Positions 35,649-45,187 of a DNA stretch of 64,000 nucleotides are shown here, piece by piece (position 1 is the first letter of the stretch; the number at the start of each line of letters is the position of its first letter). Source of the DNA: Tropheryma whipplei str. Twist. GTDB taxonomy: Bacteria; Actinomycetota; Actinomycetes; Actinomycetales; Microbacteriaceae. Under the pieces are notes generated by a model. That model was given only the letters and a program-made list of their open reading frames with translations, did not search any database and was not told the origin of the DNA. The stretch covers positions 558,001-622,000 of the forward strand of contig NC_004572.3 in assembly GCF_000007485.1 (NCBI RefSeq). The letters are read 5' to 3'. The position numbers were made by a program, and so were the translations under genes.

Positions 35649-36411
35649 ACTTGTATCTAATCGCGCGGGTAACCCTTTTTTTGATTACCCTCCGTGCCAT
35701 GTGTGAATAAAAATCCAAGTCAGTTGCGCTGGGTTGTGCGCAACAATATCGATTATCACAAGATTGTTTAGGGTTACAGTCATTATCGACGGAATGTGCT
35801 GTTGCACAGCCACCCATGCGTGATAAAAACCAATCGGCAACAATGGGGTTCAATGGCAGAAAGGCACCGTGCAAAAAACATGCCATCAAATTCCCCAGGA
35901 AAAACCCGTGTGGCCTAGAAAAAGTTCCCCTACTGTCCAAGCCGTAACCTAACGGATGTTCATTGTCAGTTATCTCGATATCGTGATTTTCAAACCCAAC
36001 AAGTTCACCAAAATCGCATTTTACAATCGACTCACCAACACGTCTGCGAATTCTATGACAGGAAATTGGATAAACTCCCGCGGCAGTGTGTTCAACATCA
36101 TCATGTGATACAAATTTTTCTGACAGAAGCCGTAAACCATTTGAAATCGCTAAAAACGGCACATTGTCATCCCTCAAGGCTTTGAGGTCACAGGCAAGTC
36201 TTCTCATATCACCGAGAAGATCGGCTAAAACATAATCAGGGCCTGAACCGATAACTACTCCCGATACACCGGTCGGCAAAACATTCCCCGGGTGAAGATC
36301 GTATATCTCAAGCTTGTGGCCAGCAAAATGCGCTCGAGCCTTCAATGCTGTTACATTACCCCTATCACCACGAATACTCAGCTGGTGTGGAAACAAATCA
36401 ACTAATAGCAC
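35632..36411 (-). CDS. gatD: GatD-like glutamine amidotransferase subunit, nucleophile Cys replaced by Ser
   Basis: GatD normally hydrolyses glutamine and passes ammonia to MurT for amidation of the D-Glu of lipid II. The 259-residue protein aligns well with GatD: GDRGNV near residue 15, ELVGFENH near 135-142 and the catalytic His in FLHGAFLP. The nucleophile elbow, C-G-G-Y-Q in S. aureus GatD, reads S-N-G-L-R here, with Ser90 (TCA) at the cysteine. The family tail is altered, with six Cys in about 22 residues. Glutaminase activity is therefore doubtful. Start GTG 36411 overlaps the murT end by 10 bp. Confidence 0.88.
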   Translation of the reverse strand: MLLVDLFPHQLSIRGDRGNVTALKARAHFAGHKLEIYDLHPGNVLPTGVSGVVIGSGPDYVLADLLGDMRRLACDLKALRDDNVPFLAISNGLRLLSEKFVSHDDVEHTAAGVYPISCHRIRRRVGESIVKCDFGELVGFENHDIEITDNEHPLGYGLDSRGTFSRPHGFFLGNLMACFLHGAFLPLNPIVADWFLSRMGGCATAHSVDNDCNPKQSCDNRYCCAQPSATDLDFYSHMARRVIKKRVTRAIRYKFIPGK

Positions 36412-37787
36412 GAGCTATCCAGGTACCTGTAGTGCCTAAGAAGCCTCATGGACATTTCGTAATTGAGGATCATAACCATTGCCGAATCATCTTTCGCGCC
36501 AAACTGATCTCTGTTGAAATCAGCATCCAAATGGGTAGCGGTGACACATTGATTATTGTCAAAATTTGATTTGCGTAGCACCTCGCTTTTCTTGTTATAA
36601 AAAGACTGAAATTTGTCGGAACTTGAGTGGCGAAGGAAATAATTTGTAGCCCTAAATAAGTTCGGTTCAACCAAATCAATTACAACACCAGCGTACGAAA
36701 GGGCCAGGGCAACCTGCCATGCCATACTACCGGTTACCACAGCGCGTTTTATAGCGGAAAGATTAACATCATAAAGCCAGGACGGATCAGGGGTGCCTCC
36801 GTCAATGCCTATCATTACACGAGATCCTGCAGCAATACTTTCAAGATTTACCTGCATACTCCTTGGGTTCTTCATAAGAAGGATCCGGACCGGTTGACCG
36901 GCCAGACTAATAACCTGATCTCTGCCAAATGCAGGTGTTGATAAACTTACCGCAGAAGATGCTTTGTTTGGATCAAATTCATCGCCCAAAATTTTCATGC
37001 ACAGCGCGAAAGCTGCAGCAGCGTTCTGTGCATGATGCACCCCTTCTGTGCGCAATTGTATTTCTTGTAGCCTGTCGACACCTTGTATTGAGAAGTGCGC
37101 TGTGCGGGCCGAATAATGTTCAATATGGCACAAGCTCTCTATACGTCCCGGAGGGGAAAATTGACCCCTAAGATGCGGTAAAAGTCCGGTTGGAGGTATT
37201 GAGTTTAGAATGTCACTGCTTGAAGAGAATCCGTACACACTCAGTTTCTGAGATGCTAGACTGCTTTCTAGCAGCTCAGAAAAACACGGTTCATTAAGAT
37301 TGAATATAAGTACATCCTTGACGAATGCAAGACTATTTTTCAGCTTGACGAGCACTGTTCCTGGGTCATGAAAACGGTTCAGCTGATCGACCTGGAGATT
37401 TAGGAAAAGCGCGGTACTCGGCTTCAAGAGATCTGCAAGCGTCTCAATATGCCCTTCATCTACTTCAAGCAAGGCAATACCTTTACGGGTGCGCTTTGGC
37501 ACTGCCAACAAACTGGCGATTATGCCATATTTCATATTGGCACCACTAGAATTCGTAAAGACCTCGTGCCCATGAGCTCTTAGAATGCTAACTGCCATCC
37601 GGGTTGTCGAGGTCTTCCCGTTACTCCCAGTCACAAAAATAATTTCAGAGTTTCCAATAAGACGAATGAGAATCCCAGGGGATATAAACTCAGCAAGAAC
37701 ACCGGGTAAGACTGACCCGCCAGAACGTAGAACACGCAAGGCAACAAGAAGAGCGCGGCCGAAGAAGATGGCCAGGCAACCCCTCAA
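36402..37787 (-). CDS. murT: MurT-like Mur ligase, lipid II amidation subunit
   Basis: MurT activates the D-Glu of lipid II with ATP and amidates it with ammonia from GatD. The 461-residue protein has the P-loop VTGSNGKTSTTRM near residue 52, SGANMKYGI, LLEVDEGHIETL, VDQLNRF and the DUF1727 C-terminal domain with KNPRSMQVNL and D-P-S-W-L-Y-D, keeping the Asp. The C-x-x-C ... C-x-C zinc ribbon found in the middle domain of S. aureus MurT is absent, replaced by a shorter Cys-poor loop (about residues 185-225). The start codon is TTG, 1 bp after the sigA stop. Confidence 0.88.
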   Translation of the reverse strand: MRGCLAIFFGRALLVALRVLRSGGSVLPGVLAEFISPGILIRLIGNSEIIFVTGSNGKTSTTRMAVSILRAHGHEVFTNSSGANMKYGIIASLLAVPKRTRKGIALLEVDEGHIETLADLLKPSTALFLNLQVDQLNRFHDPGTVLVKLKNSLAFVKDVLIFNLNEPCFSELLESSLASQKLSVYGFSSSSDILNSIPPTGLLPHLRGQFSPPGRIESLCHIEHYSARTAHFSIQGVDRLQEIQLRTEGVHHAQNAAAAFALCMKILGDEFDPNKASSAVSLSTPAFGRDQVISLAGQPVRILLMKNPRSMQVNLESIAAGSRVMIGIDGGTPDPSWLYDVNLSAIKRAVVTGSMAWQVALALSYAGVVIDLVEPNLFRATNYFLRHSSSDKFQSFYNKKSEVLRKSNFDNNQCVTATHLDADFNRDQFGAKDDSAMVMILNYEMSMRLLRHYRYLDSSCY

Positions 37788-37788
37788 G

Positions 37789-38952
37789 TTACCCCAAATA
37801 ATCCCTCAAACATTGAGAGCGCGATGGGTGCCGTAACTTCGCCATCGTCTTTGCCTCAATCTGCCTAATGCGCTCCCGAGTTACATCAAAATACTCACCG
37901 ACGTAGTCCAATGTCTTGGGCATGTCATCATCAAGTCCAAAGCGCATACGAATAACGCCGGCTTCACGCTCCGAAAGAGAATCAAGAAGAAGACGAAGTT
38001 GCTGCTGAAGCATACTAAACCCAACGGCATCGTCAGGCGCAACAGCGTCAACATCCTCTATCAAATCGCCAAACTCACTGTCACCCTCATCGCCGAGAGG
38101 GGTGTGAAGAGAAATCGGTTCACGGCCGTATTTCTGAACCTCAACGACCCTCTCCGGTGGCATGTCAAGCTCACGACCCAGTTCATCCGGGGTCGGTTCA
38201 CGTCCAAGATCCTGTAGAAGTTGCCTTTGCACTCTGGAAAGCTTGTTTATAACCTCGACCATATGAACGGGAATACGGATTGTCCGTGCCTGATCGGCCA
38301 TGGCCCGAGTGATAGCCTGACGAATCCACCATGTCGCATAAGTTGAGAACTTAAATCCCTTTACATAGTCAAACTTCTCAACAGCCCTAATGAGACCCAA
38401 ATTACCTTCTTGAATTAAGTCAAGAAACTGCATTCCTCGGCCTGTATACCGCTTGGCCAGAGAAACAACTAATCGCAAATTAGCGGCTAAAAGGTGGTCT
38501 TTCGCACGCTGACCGTCGCGCACAACCCACCTCAGCTCACGCTTGAGCTTCGGCGCGAGATCACCTGACTCTGAGAGTTTTTCCTCGGCAAACAGGCCCG
38601 CCTCGATCCGCTTCGCAAGGCTAACCTCCTCGTCGGCCGTTAGGAGTGATACCTTACCGATTTGCTTTAAATAATCTTTTACAGGGTCAGCAGTGGCGCC
38701 AGAAATTACGGGCGAAGCCGGGGTTGACTCATCATCCTTTGTATCCGCAAGGACGATCGCCTCGAAATCCCCTTCCGATCCTTTAGATGCAACGTCGGTA
38801 TCGGATGCAGTGGCTTGTGCAGAGATATGCGAAGCAGGATCAGTTGAAAGATCCTCGTCAAGAACGGCCCCGGAAGCACCCGAAGTAGAGGGAGCCCCGG
38901 CAAAAGCCTCTTTATCAGACCCGCGCGACTGGGTTTTTATCTTTACCGGCAT
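37789..38952 (-). CDS. rpoD: Primary RNA polymerase sigma factor (SigA/HrdB type)
   Basis: The housekeeping sigma factor. The 387-residue protein has a low-complexity acidic N-terminus (about 1-85), region 1.2 ([11 protein letters not shown]), region 2 with the -10 recognition block [21 protein letters not shown] near 225, region 3 and the region 4 helix-turn-helix ([20 protein letters not shown]) near 345-365. The end [13 protein letters not shown] is the usual actinobacterial terminus. It is shorter than SigA of mycobacteria mainly in the N-terminal part. It diverges from glyQS over 57 bp and leads into murT-gatD. Confidence 0.97.
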   Translation of the reverse strand: MPVKIKTQSRGSDKEAFAGAPSTSGASGAVLDEDLSTDPASHISAQATASDTDVASKGSEGDFEAIVLADTKDDESTPASPVISGATADPVKDYLKQIGKVSLLTADEEVSLAKRIEAGLFAEEKLSESGDLAPKLKRELRWVVRDGQRAKDHLLAANLRLVVSLAKRYTGRGMQFLDLIQEGNLGLIRAVEKFDYVKGFKFSTYATWWIRQAITRAMADQARTIRIPVHMVEVINKLSRVQRQLLQDLGREPTPDELGRELDMPPERVVEVQKYGREPISLHTPLGDEGDSEFGDLIEDVDAVAPDDAVGFSMLQQQLRLLLDSLSEREAGVIRMRFGLDDDMPKTLDYVGEYFDVTRERIRQIEAKTMAKLRHPSRSQCLRDYLG

Positions 38953-39009
38953 AACCTAGGGGGAATTATAACATGCGACTCCCCTCCGGAGAGAATATAG
39001 ACTACTGTA

Positions 39010-42000
39010 GTGCAGAAACACACACCCAGAATGCAAGACACGATTCTCATTCTTCAGACATATTGGGCTCACAGAGGGTGTCTCGTATTTCAGCCGATGA
39101 ATACTGAAGTTGGTGCGGGGACCGCGAACCCGGCAACTCTGCTGGGAGTGCTGGGTGACAAGACCTGGGGTGTTGCGTATGTTGAGCCATGTGTTAGACC
39201 TGACGACTCGCGCTATGGTATAAACCCGAGCAGACTGCAGTGCCACACGCAATTCCAGGTTCTCCTAAAACCCGAACCTGGCAATCCGCAAGAGATGTAC
39301 TTAGAAAGTCTGGAAGCCATCGGAATTGACCTTAAAAAACACGATATACGTTTTGTTGAGGATAACTGGGAAAGTCCTGCATTGGGCGCTTGGGGCCTTG
39401 GGTGGGAGATATGGCTTGATGGACTTGAAATAACCCAATTCACATATTTTCAGCAGGTTGGTGGGGTGCCGCTAAAGACAAGTGCGGTTGAAATAACCTA
39501 TGGAATTGAAAGAATAATGATGGCCCTTCAGAAGGTTAGTCACTTCAAAGACATAGAGTATTCGAAGAATATAAGCTATGGTGAATTGTTTGCGCAGAAC
39601 GAACGCGAGATGTCAGCTTATTACCTCGAGAAAGCAAATATCGAGAGAAATAAACAGCTCTTCGAGATATATTCCGATGAGGCTAAGATGCTTTTACGCG
39701 CTGGCCTTCCTCTTCCCGCATACACATTTGTACTGAAGTGCAGCCACGTTTTCAATATTCTTGATGCAAGGGGTGCAATTAGCACCGCTGAACGCGCGAA
39801 AGCGTTCTCACTGATGCGTACACTAACCAAAGAGATTTCTGCTACGTGGGTCGAAAGTAGATCAAATGGTGAGGTGAGTGACGATACAGTACACACAAAA
39901 GGCATCGATATAGCGATAGAAAAACCGCCAGACATGAAAGACCCTGTAACAAAGGGCCCGGAAACTGTCCTGTTTGAAATCGGAACAGAAGAAATGCCCA
40001 GCACACAAGAAATCATCACTACTGTTGAAAACACGCTTAGAGAAAAACTGGGAAGGTCGCAACTTAAGTTTGAGAAATATAGCGTGGATGCAACGCCAAG
40101 AAGAATTGTTATACGAATCTATAAAATGCACCCCAGGCAAAGTGACTCGAGTGTGCGAATAAGAGGACCAAAGGTAGAAGCGGCATTTGATGATGATAAA
40201 AAACCAACAGATGCACTAACCGGGTTTTTAAAAGCAAATGGTAAGAGTCTTGACGAAATAGAAATTGCTGTCCACAAAAACAGAAGGCATGTCTTCATAA
40301 CAAAAAACATTCCAGGACAGTCCGCAGCCAAACTCCTTGAGCAGATATTTGCCGAAATCGTTCTAGAAATCCGGAGTTCGCGGAATATGCGCTGGAATGA
40401 CCCAAAATTGGTATTCTCCAGGCCAATAAGATGGCTTGTTGCATTGTATGGACAAAGACAGCTTAATATAAGGGTATCTTTGTTGGAATCCGGGATGCAT
40501 ACGCGTGTTTTGCGCAATAGTAAAACCCCTATCGTGCCGGTAAAGGCCGCCGACAATTACGAAGAATTTCTTACACGAAACGGTGTAATCCTCTCCAGAA
40601 GCAAAAGACGAGAAATAATCTTTGAATCCGCTAATCTCGCTGCTAAAAGTGTTTCTTGTGAAATCGACTTTTCAACTCAGCCAATTGAAGAAATAACGGA
40701 TTTAGTTGAGGCGCCAAGTTTGGTGATATGCAGATTTGAAAAAAAGTATTTGGAGCTGCCGGAAGTTGTCTTGAATGCAATTATGAAAAAGCAAAAGTAC
40801 ATAACGCTATCTGAAAAATGTGCAACTTGCAAACGTATACAGCGTGAAAAATGTGATCAAAAAACCATAAGTCAGCACTTCATAACCTTCGCAAATGGCC
40901 TGTGCGATAAAGAAACTGTGCGATCCGGGAATGAGGCTGTAATAAGAACTCGCTTTGAAGATGCCCTCTTTTTTCAGGAGGCAGATTCTAAACTGTCACC
41001 CGAAAATTTGTACAAAATGCTTGACGGCCTTGTGTATGAGGAAAAACTGGGAAGCTATTTGCAAAAATCACAGCGCATACAAAGGATTACAGACGAGCTG
41101 CTTGCACTTATGAAGGCTGATAAAAATCTTTCGAATACAGCAAGACAATCAGCGGCAATAGCAAAATTCGACCTTGCCTCACAAATGGTAACCGAAATGC
41201 CAGAACTTTCGGGTTTTATGGCAAAAATATATGCACAGCGGGCTGGAAAGCCGCCTGAAGTCGCACAAGCGCTGGAAGACATGGAGGCACCCAGAAGTGC
41301 GGGAAAATCACTGCCCGTAACACAAGCCGGTGCGATATTGTCAATCGCAGATCGCTTGGATCAATTAGTTGCGATGACCGCTCTGGGGATAACCTCAACA
41401 GGCAGTTCGGATCTGTTTGGGGTAAGGCGTACCGCAAGTGGACTTGTTGACATTCTGCGTGTTTTGCCGCAGAAGTATGATCTTAATCCAATTGATATTC
41501 GGGTTGCTGTTGGGAAAGTTGTTGACATTATGCAGGGTTACATTATGGAGCACCGCGGCATAAGCAATGTGATTCTGGATGGTGTAGAGGACTCTATTGT
41601 TGACCTGATCCTGGGAAGGTGGCGACATCGCATTTCAGACAGTCAATCAAGGACTTTATCCATGGACACAGCTTCCCTTCAAAATATCGTATATGCTGCC
41701 CAAAAGACAGTACTTTCCGAAGCAGATAAGACATTTTCGCAACTCTGTCAGATTAGACAGAAAAGTCAATTTCTGGAGATAGTGCAGTGTTTGAAACGGA
41801 TTGACAGGATCTGTAAAAACTTCTATTTTGAGAGGAATGATGCACCCCTCAAATCTGTGCACGAGCAAAACCTAATAAACACATTTGAAGCGATCAGGCA
41901 AACGAATCGCACTGATTTGGAAGGATTCTACCGTGCAGCAAAAAATTTACCGGAAGCTGTGAATAATTTTTTCGATAATACGCTTGTTATGACTCCAGAA

Positions 42001-42084
42001 GAAGAAATCCGCACGGCGAGACTGGGACTATTGTGTGCTATACGAAGCTATTCATGGAAATATGCTGCTTGGGACTACATATAA
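39010..42084 (+). CDS. glyQS: Glycyl-tRNA synthetase, alpha and beta subunits fused
   Basis: This single 1024-residue protein carries the bacterial-type GlyRS alpha chain (about residues 1-285: TYWAHRGCLVFQP, EVGAGTANP, FVEDNWESPALGAWGLGWE, FTYFQQVGG) followed by a short linker and the beta chain (about 318-1024: VLFEIGTEEMPS, DATPRRIVIRI, an HD-type region, then an anticodon-binding tail). The fused form is known from chlamydiae. Most actinobacteria use the unrelated single-chain dimeric GlyRS, so this gene suggests replacement by transfer. The start is GTG 39010; ATG 39031 is an alternative. Confidence 0.95.
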   Translation: MQKHTPRMQDTILILQTYWAHRGCLVFQPMNTEVGAGTANPATLLGVLGDKTWGVAYVEPCVRPDDSRYGINPSRLQCHTQFQVLLKPEPGNPQEMYLESLEAIGIDLKKHDIRFVEDNWESPALGAWGLGWEIWLDGLEITQFTYFQQVGGVPLKTSAVEITYGIERIMMALQKVSHFKDIEYSKNISYGELFAQNEREMSAYYLEKANIERNKQLFEIYSDEAKMLLRAGLPLPAYTFVLKCSHVFNILDARGAISTAERAKAFSLMRTLTKEISATWVESRSNGEVSDDTVHTKGIDIAIEKPPDMKDPVTKGPETVLFEIGTEEMPSTQEIITTVENTLREKLGRSQLKFEKYSVDATPRRIVIRIYKMHPRQSDSSVRIRGPKVEAAFDDDKKPTDALTGFLKANGKSLDEIEIAVHKNRRHVFITKNIPGQSAAKLLEQIFAEIVLEIRSSRNMRWNDPKLVFSRPIRWLVALYGQRQLNIRVSLLESGMHTRVLRNSKTPIVPVKAADNYEEFLTRNGVILSRSKRREIIFESANLAAKSVSCEIDFSTQPIEEITDLVEAPSLVICRFEKKYLELPEVVLNAIMKKQKYITLSEKCATCKRIQREKCDQKTISQHFITFANGLCDKETVRSGNEAVIRTRFEDALFFQEADSKLSPENLYKMLDGLVYEEKLGSYLQKSQRIQRITDELLALMKADKNLSNTARQSAAIAKFDLASQMVTEMPELSGFMAKIYAQRAGKPPEVAQALEDMEAPRSAGKSLPVTQAGAILSIADRLDQLVAMTALGITSTGSSDLFGVRRTASGLVDILRVLPQKYDLNPIDIRVAVGKVVDIMQGYIMEHRGISNVILDGVEDSIVDLILGRWRHRISDSQSRTLSMDTASLQNIVYAAQKTVLSEADKTFSQLCQIRQKSQFLEIVQCLKRIDRICKNFYFERNDAPLKSVHEQNLINTFEAIRQTNRTDLEGFYRAAKNLPEAVNNFFDNTLVMTPEEEIRTARLGLLCAIRSYSWKYAAWDYI

Positions 42085-42130
42085 CCTGCTTTGTTGTAAC
42101 ATTTGAGATATGTTTATTTGGAAGGGATCT

Positions 42131-42153
42131 ACTCGCGCGTGGGCGCGCGCAGT
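42131..42153 (+). promoter_or_regulatory. Strong GC hairpin just before the pepA ATG
   Basis: ACTCGCGCG-TGGG-CGCGCGCAGT folds into a 9-bp stem with one bulged C and a 4-nt loop. It ends 9 nt before the ATG at 42163, between glyQS and pepA. It could block ribosome access, act as an attenuator, or simply be coding if pepA starts upstream (TTG 42103 or GTG 42139, the latter inside the hairpin). Confidence 0.45.
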
Positions 42154-42162
42154 CTGTTTAAC

Positions 42163-43671
42163 ATGAGTGATTACACGAATACTGTGACCGTAGAGATTAC
42201 AAGTGACGATTCACTTGTGGCAGATGTCATCGTGGTTCCTGTAGCTTCTGGCGCAGTGCCAAGGCTGCCCGAAGACTCTAAATTTAGAGCGTACGAGGAT
42301 ATCCTTCAAAAGCTTGGTGTAACAGGATCCAAGGATGAGCTCACTCGCATTCCCCTTGACGGTAGTAAACATGTTGTTCTGGCTTTTATAGGGGTTGGCA
42401 AGGCATTTTCTGCGACAGAATTAATGTTCGCAGCTGGATCTGCGGTAAGGCAAATTGGTGCCAGATGTATTCAGATCGACTTCTCTGTGACGCAGAAGGA
42501 TAAGCTTAGTGCCATCGTAGAAGGTGCATTTCTTGGAGCATACAGATTTGATAAATATCGCAGCAAGAAGAGCGAGTGTCCCGAAGTAATACGTGTCTCT
42601 CATAACATAAACGGCATAACGGATAGTGAGTGCAGGCAGATAATTGCCCGCGCTAAGGTTATTGCAGGATCAGTTGGCCTTGCGAAGGACCTTGTGAACA
42701 CAACCGGGGATGACCTGTATCCTGCGCAGTTTGCCAGTTTTGTTGCGAAGGACCTGGAGGGTATTGACCACATTTCTGTTGAATCTTGGGATGAAAAGCG
42801 CCTTCAGGAAAAGTCTTGCGGTGGAATTCTTGGTGTTGGGCGCGGGTCTAATTTCCCGCCGCGGCTTGTGAAGATCTCGTACACTCCCGGGCAATACAAG
42901 AAGCACTTGAGTTTGGTGGGTAAAGGAATCACTTTCGACACTGGTGGTTTGTCGCTAAAACCGGCATCTGCAATGCTCGGCATGAAATACGACATGACCG
43001 GGGCCGCTAATGTATTTGCCGTGCTCAGAATTGTCGCTCTTCTGCGTTTGTCTGTGAGGGTGACGGGGTGGTTATGTCTTGCGGAAAATATGCTGTCAGG
43101 AAGTGCTATCCGCCCTGGGGATATACTTCGAACGTACAGCGGAAAAACGGTCGAGGTAACGAATACTGATGCAGAGGGCAGGTTAGTTTTAGCCGATGGG
43201 CTTGCCCTTGCTGGTGACGAAAGGCCAGATGTAATTATTGATATTGCGACATTAACGGGCGCAGCAAAAGTTGCCCTAGGAGAAAGTTGTTCGGGGCTTA
43301 TGGGTAATAATCCCGACCTGCTTTGTTCGCTTGAGGTTGCGGCGAAAAGTGTTGGGGAGAAGTTTCTTGCTGTCCCAATAGATGATGATGCCTTACAAAA
43401 GGCGTTAAAGTCTGATATCGCAGATATTGTCAATGTGCCAACTTCAAATAAAGTACCTGGGATGCAGTTTGGTGCTGTCTTTCTCAAAGAATTTGAGACA
43501 ACAAATGACTCGGGCGAGGCTATCCCATGGGCCCATCTGGATGTTGCAGGTCCAGCAAATGCATCTTACGACACCGGATTTAATTCTTGCGGCCCGACTG
43601 GCGTGGCTGTAAGGTCCCTTGTTGAATTTTGCCGATGCCTGTCTTCTGCTCCAGAGCGAAAGCTGTTCTAG
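42163..43671 (+). CDS. pepA: Leucyl aminopeptidase (cytosol aminopeptidase, M17)
   Basis: A hexameric two-metal aminopeptidase. The sequence has an N-terminal macro-like domain and the M17 catalytic domain with [15 protein letters not shown] (Lys and Asp ligands), [11 protein letters not shown] and the signature [14 protein letters not shown]. About 502 residues from ATG 42163, a normal length. The frame continues upstream to TTG 42103; GGAAGGG at 42120-42126 would serve a GTG at 42139 better than the ATG, so the start is uncertain by up to 20 codons. It lies 6 bp before lpd on the same strand. Confidence 0.93.
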
Positions 43672-43677
43672 AGCATT

Positions 43678-45030
43678 ATGGACTACGATCTGATAGTTCT
43701 TGGTGCGGGAAGTGCCGGTTACGCGACTGCTATACGCGCAACGCAATTAGGTATGAAGGTTGCACTTGCTGAGGGGGATAAAGTTGGCGGGACATGCCTG
43801 CATAGGGGATGTATCCCAACAAAATCGCTTGTACAATGTGCAAAAGCTGCCCATATTGCCAAAAATGCGTCAAAATTTGGGGTTATAAATAGTTTTTCTG
43901 GTGTTGATATAAATGCTGTAAATGTCTTCAAGAATGGCATTGTTGAAAGTAAGTACCGTGGGCTACAGTCACTTTTGAGATCCTACGGTATCCATGTCTA
44001 CCCGAATTTTGCAACGCTTAGTTCACAAAACTCTGTTCGGATCGGCACAGAAGATATTACAGGGAAAAACATAGTGATCGCAACAGGTTCTAGACCGAAA
44101 GGCATACCGGGATTAAGCGGGGGGTGCATCTTTGACAGCGATTCTATTCTCGAGATAGATCATCTCCCGTCGAGTCTTGCCATTATTGGCGGGGGTGTAA
44201 TAGGCGTCGAGTTTGCAAGTATCTTTAATTATCTCGGTGTTGATGTGAGCATACTCGAGGCTCAAGAAACTCTTATTCCTTCCGAGGAGCGAGGTGTTAG
44301 CAAACAGCTCGAACGGGTTTTCAGGCGAAGAGGTATAAAGCTTTATCTGGGGCACAAAATAATGGATGTGTCACAGACAGATGGTGTGGTGGTATCCCTT
44401 GATTCAAACGAAAAAGTAAATGCTGACCTGCTTCTGGTGGCAATTGGCAGGGCACCCGCAACAGATGCAATAGGCAAAGTTGGAATAGAAATTGATGGAG
44501 GTGCCATCTCTGTTGATGAAAAACTGAGGACAAGTGTGCCTAATGTATTCGCTGCGGGAGATGTTGTAGGTGGTCTACAGCTTGCGCACAGGGGGTATCA
44601 GCAGGGCATATATTTGGCTGAACAAATTGCTGGTCTTGACCCATCCGCTGTGGCAGACATTAATATCCCGAGGGTGATTTACACAAGCCCAGAAGTCGCA
44701 TCTGTCGGATATACAGAAGCTGGGGCAGCAGAGATATATGGCGTGAATGAAATAGTTACCTATGAATACAATCTCGCTGGCAATGCAAAAAGTTCCATTA
44801 TGGGGGCTGCGGGAAGCATTAAGGTGGTCCAGCACAAAAACAAGGACGTCCTTGGGGTTCATATGGTCGGCGATGGGGTTAGTGAGCTTGTATCCGAGGC
44901 TCAATTGATTGTAAATTGGGAAGCCAACCCATCAGATGTTGCATCGCTTATTCATCCACATCCAACCCAGGCAGAAGCTATCGGCGAAGCGATGCTTGCA
45001 CTCGCAGGGAAACCCCTACATGGTATTTAG
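43678..45030 (+). CDS. lpd: Dihydrolipoamide dehydrogenase (E3)
   Basis: E3 reoxidises dihydrolipoyl groups of 2-oxoacid dehydrogenase complexes, passing electrons to NAD. The 450-residue protein has the FAD fold VLGAGSAGYATAIRA, the redox disulfide GGTCLHRGCIPTK, the NAD fold IIGGGVIGVEFASIF, the second FAD motif VFAAGDVVGG and the C-terminal HPHPTQAEAIGEA with the catalytic His-Glu pair. Length is slightly short for the family. It lies in line with sucB, separated only by a small ORF that overlaps both. Confidence 0.96.
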   Translation: MDYDLIVLGAGSAGYATAIRATQLGMKVALAEGDKVGGTCLHRGCIPTKSLVQCAKAAHIAKNASKFGVINSFSGVDINAVNVFKNGIVESKYRGLQSLLRSYGIHVYPNFATLSSQNSVRIGTEDITGKNIVIATGSRPKGIPGLSGGCIFDSDSILEIDHLPSSLAIIGGGVIGVEFASIFNYLGVDVSILEAQETLIPSEERGVSKQLERVFRRRGIKLYLGHKIMDVSQTDGVVVSLDSNEKVNADLLLVAIGRAPATDAIGKVGIEIDGGAISVDEKLRTSVPNVFAAGDVVGGLQLAHRGYQQGIYLAEQIAGLDPSAVADINIPRVIYTSPEVASVGYTEAGAAEIYGVNEIVTYEYNLAGNAKSSIMGAAGSIKVVQHKNKDVLGVHMVGDGVSELVSEAQLIVNWEANPSDVASLIHPHPTQAEAIGEAMLALAGKPLHGI

Positions 45031-45187
45031 TACCTGGGCATTACAAGAAATATCATTTATCGCGTGGTTGCGTAAATGCAGACCGCGTGACTTTAAGGCA
45101 AAATACGGCCTACAAAAATCTTTGGAAATGCGGCGCTTGTGCGGGATGTGTGTTACATATGGTTATGATCCTGGAGACTTTGAATGA
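45020..45187 (+). CDS. Small ORF bridging lpd and sucB
   Basis: An ATG at 45020 inside the lpd end opens 55 codons that finish in a TGA at 45185-45187, overlapping the sucB ATG as ATGA. The product begins MVFSTWALQEISFIAWLRK, then R-P-R-D-F-K-A-K-Y-G, and is basic with four Cys. Overlap at both ends with in-line genes, and no other use for the 153-bp gap, argue for a real coupled gene. I know no family for it; it could also be a chance frame in an eroded gene. Confidence 0.5.
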   Translation: MVFSTWALQEISFIAWLRKCRPRDFKAKYGLQKSLEMRRLCGMCVTYGYDPGDFE

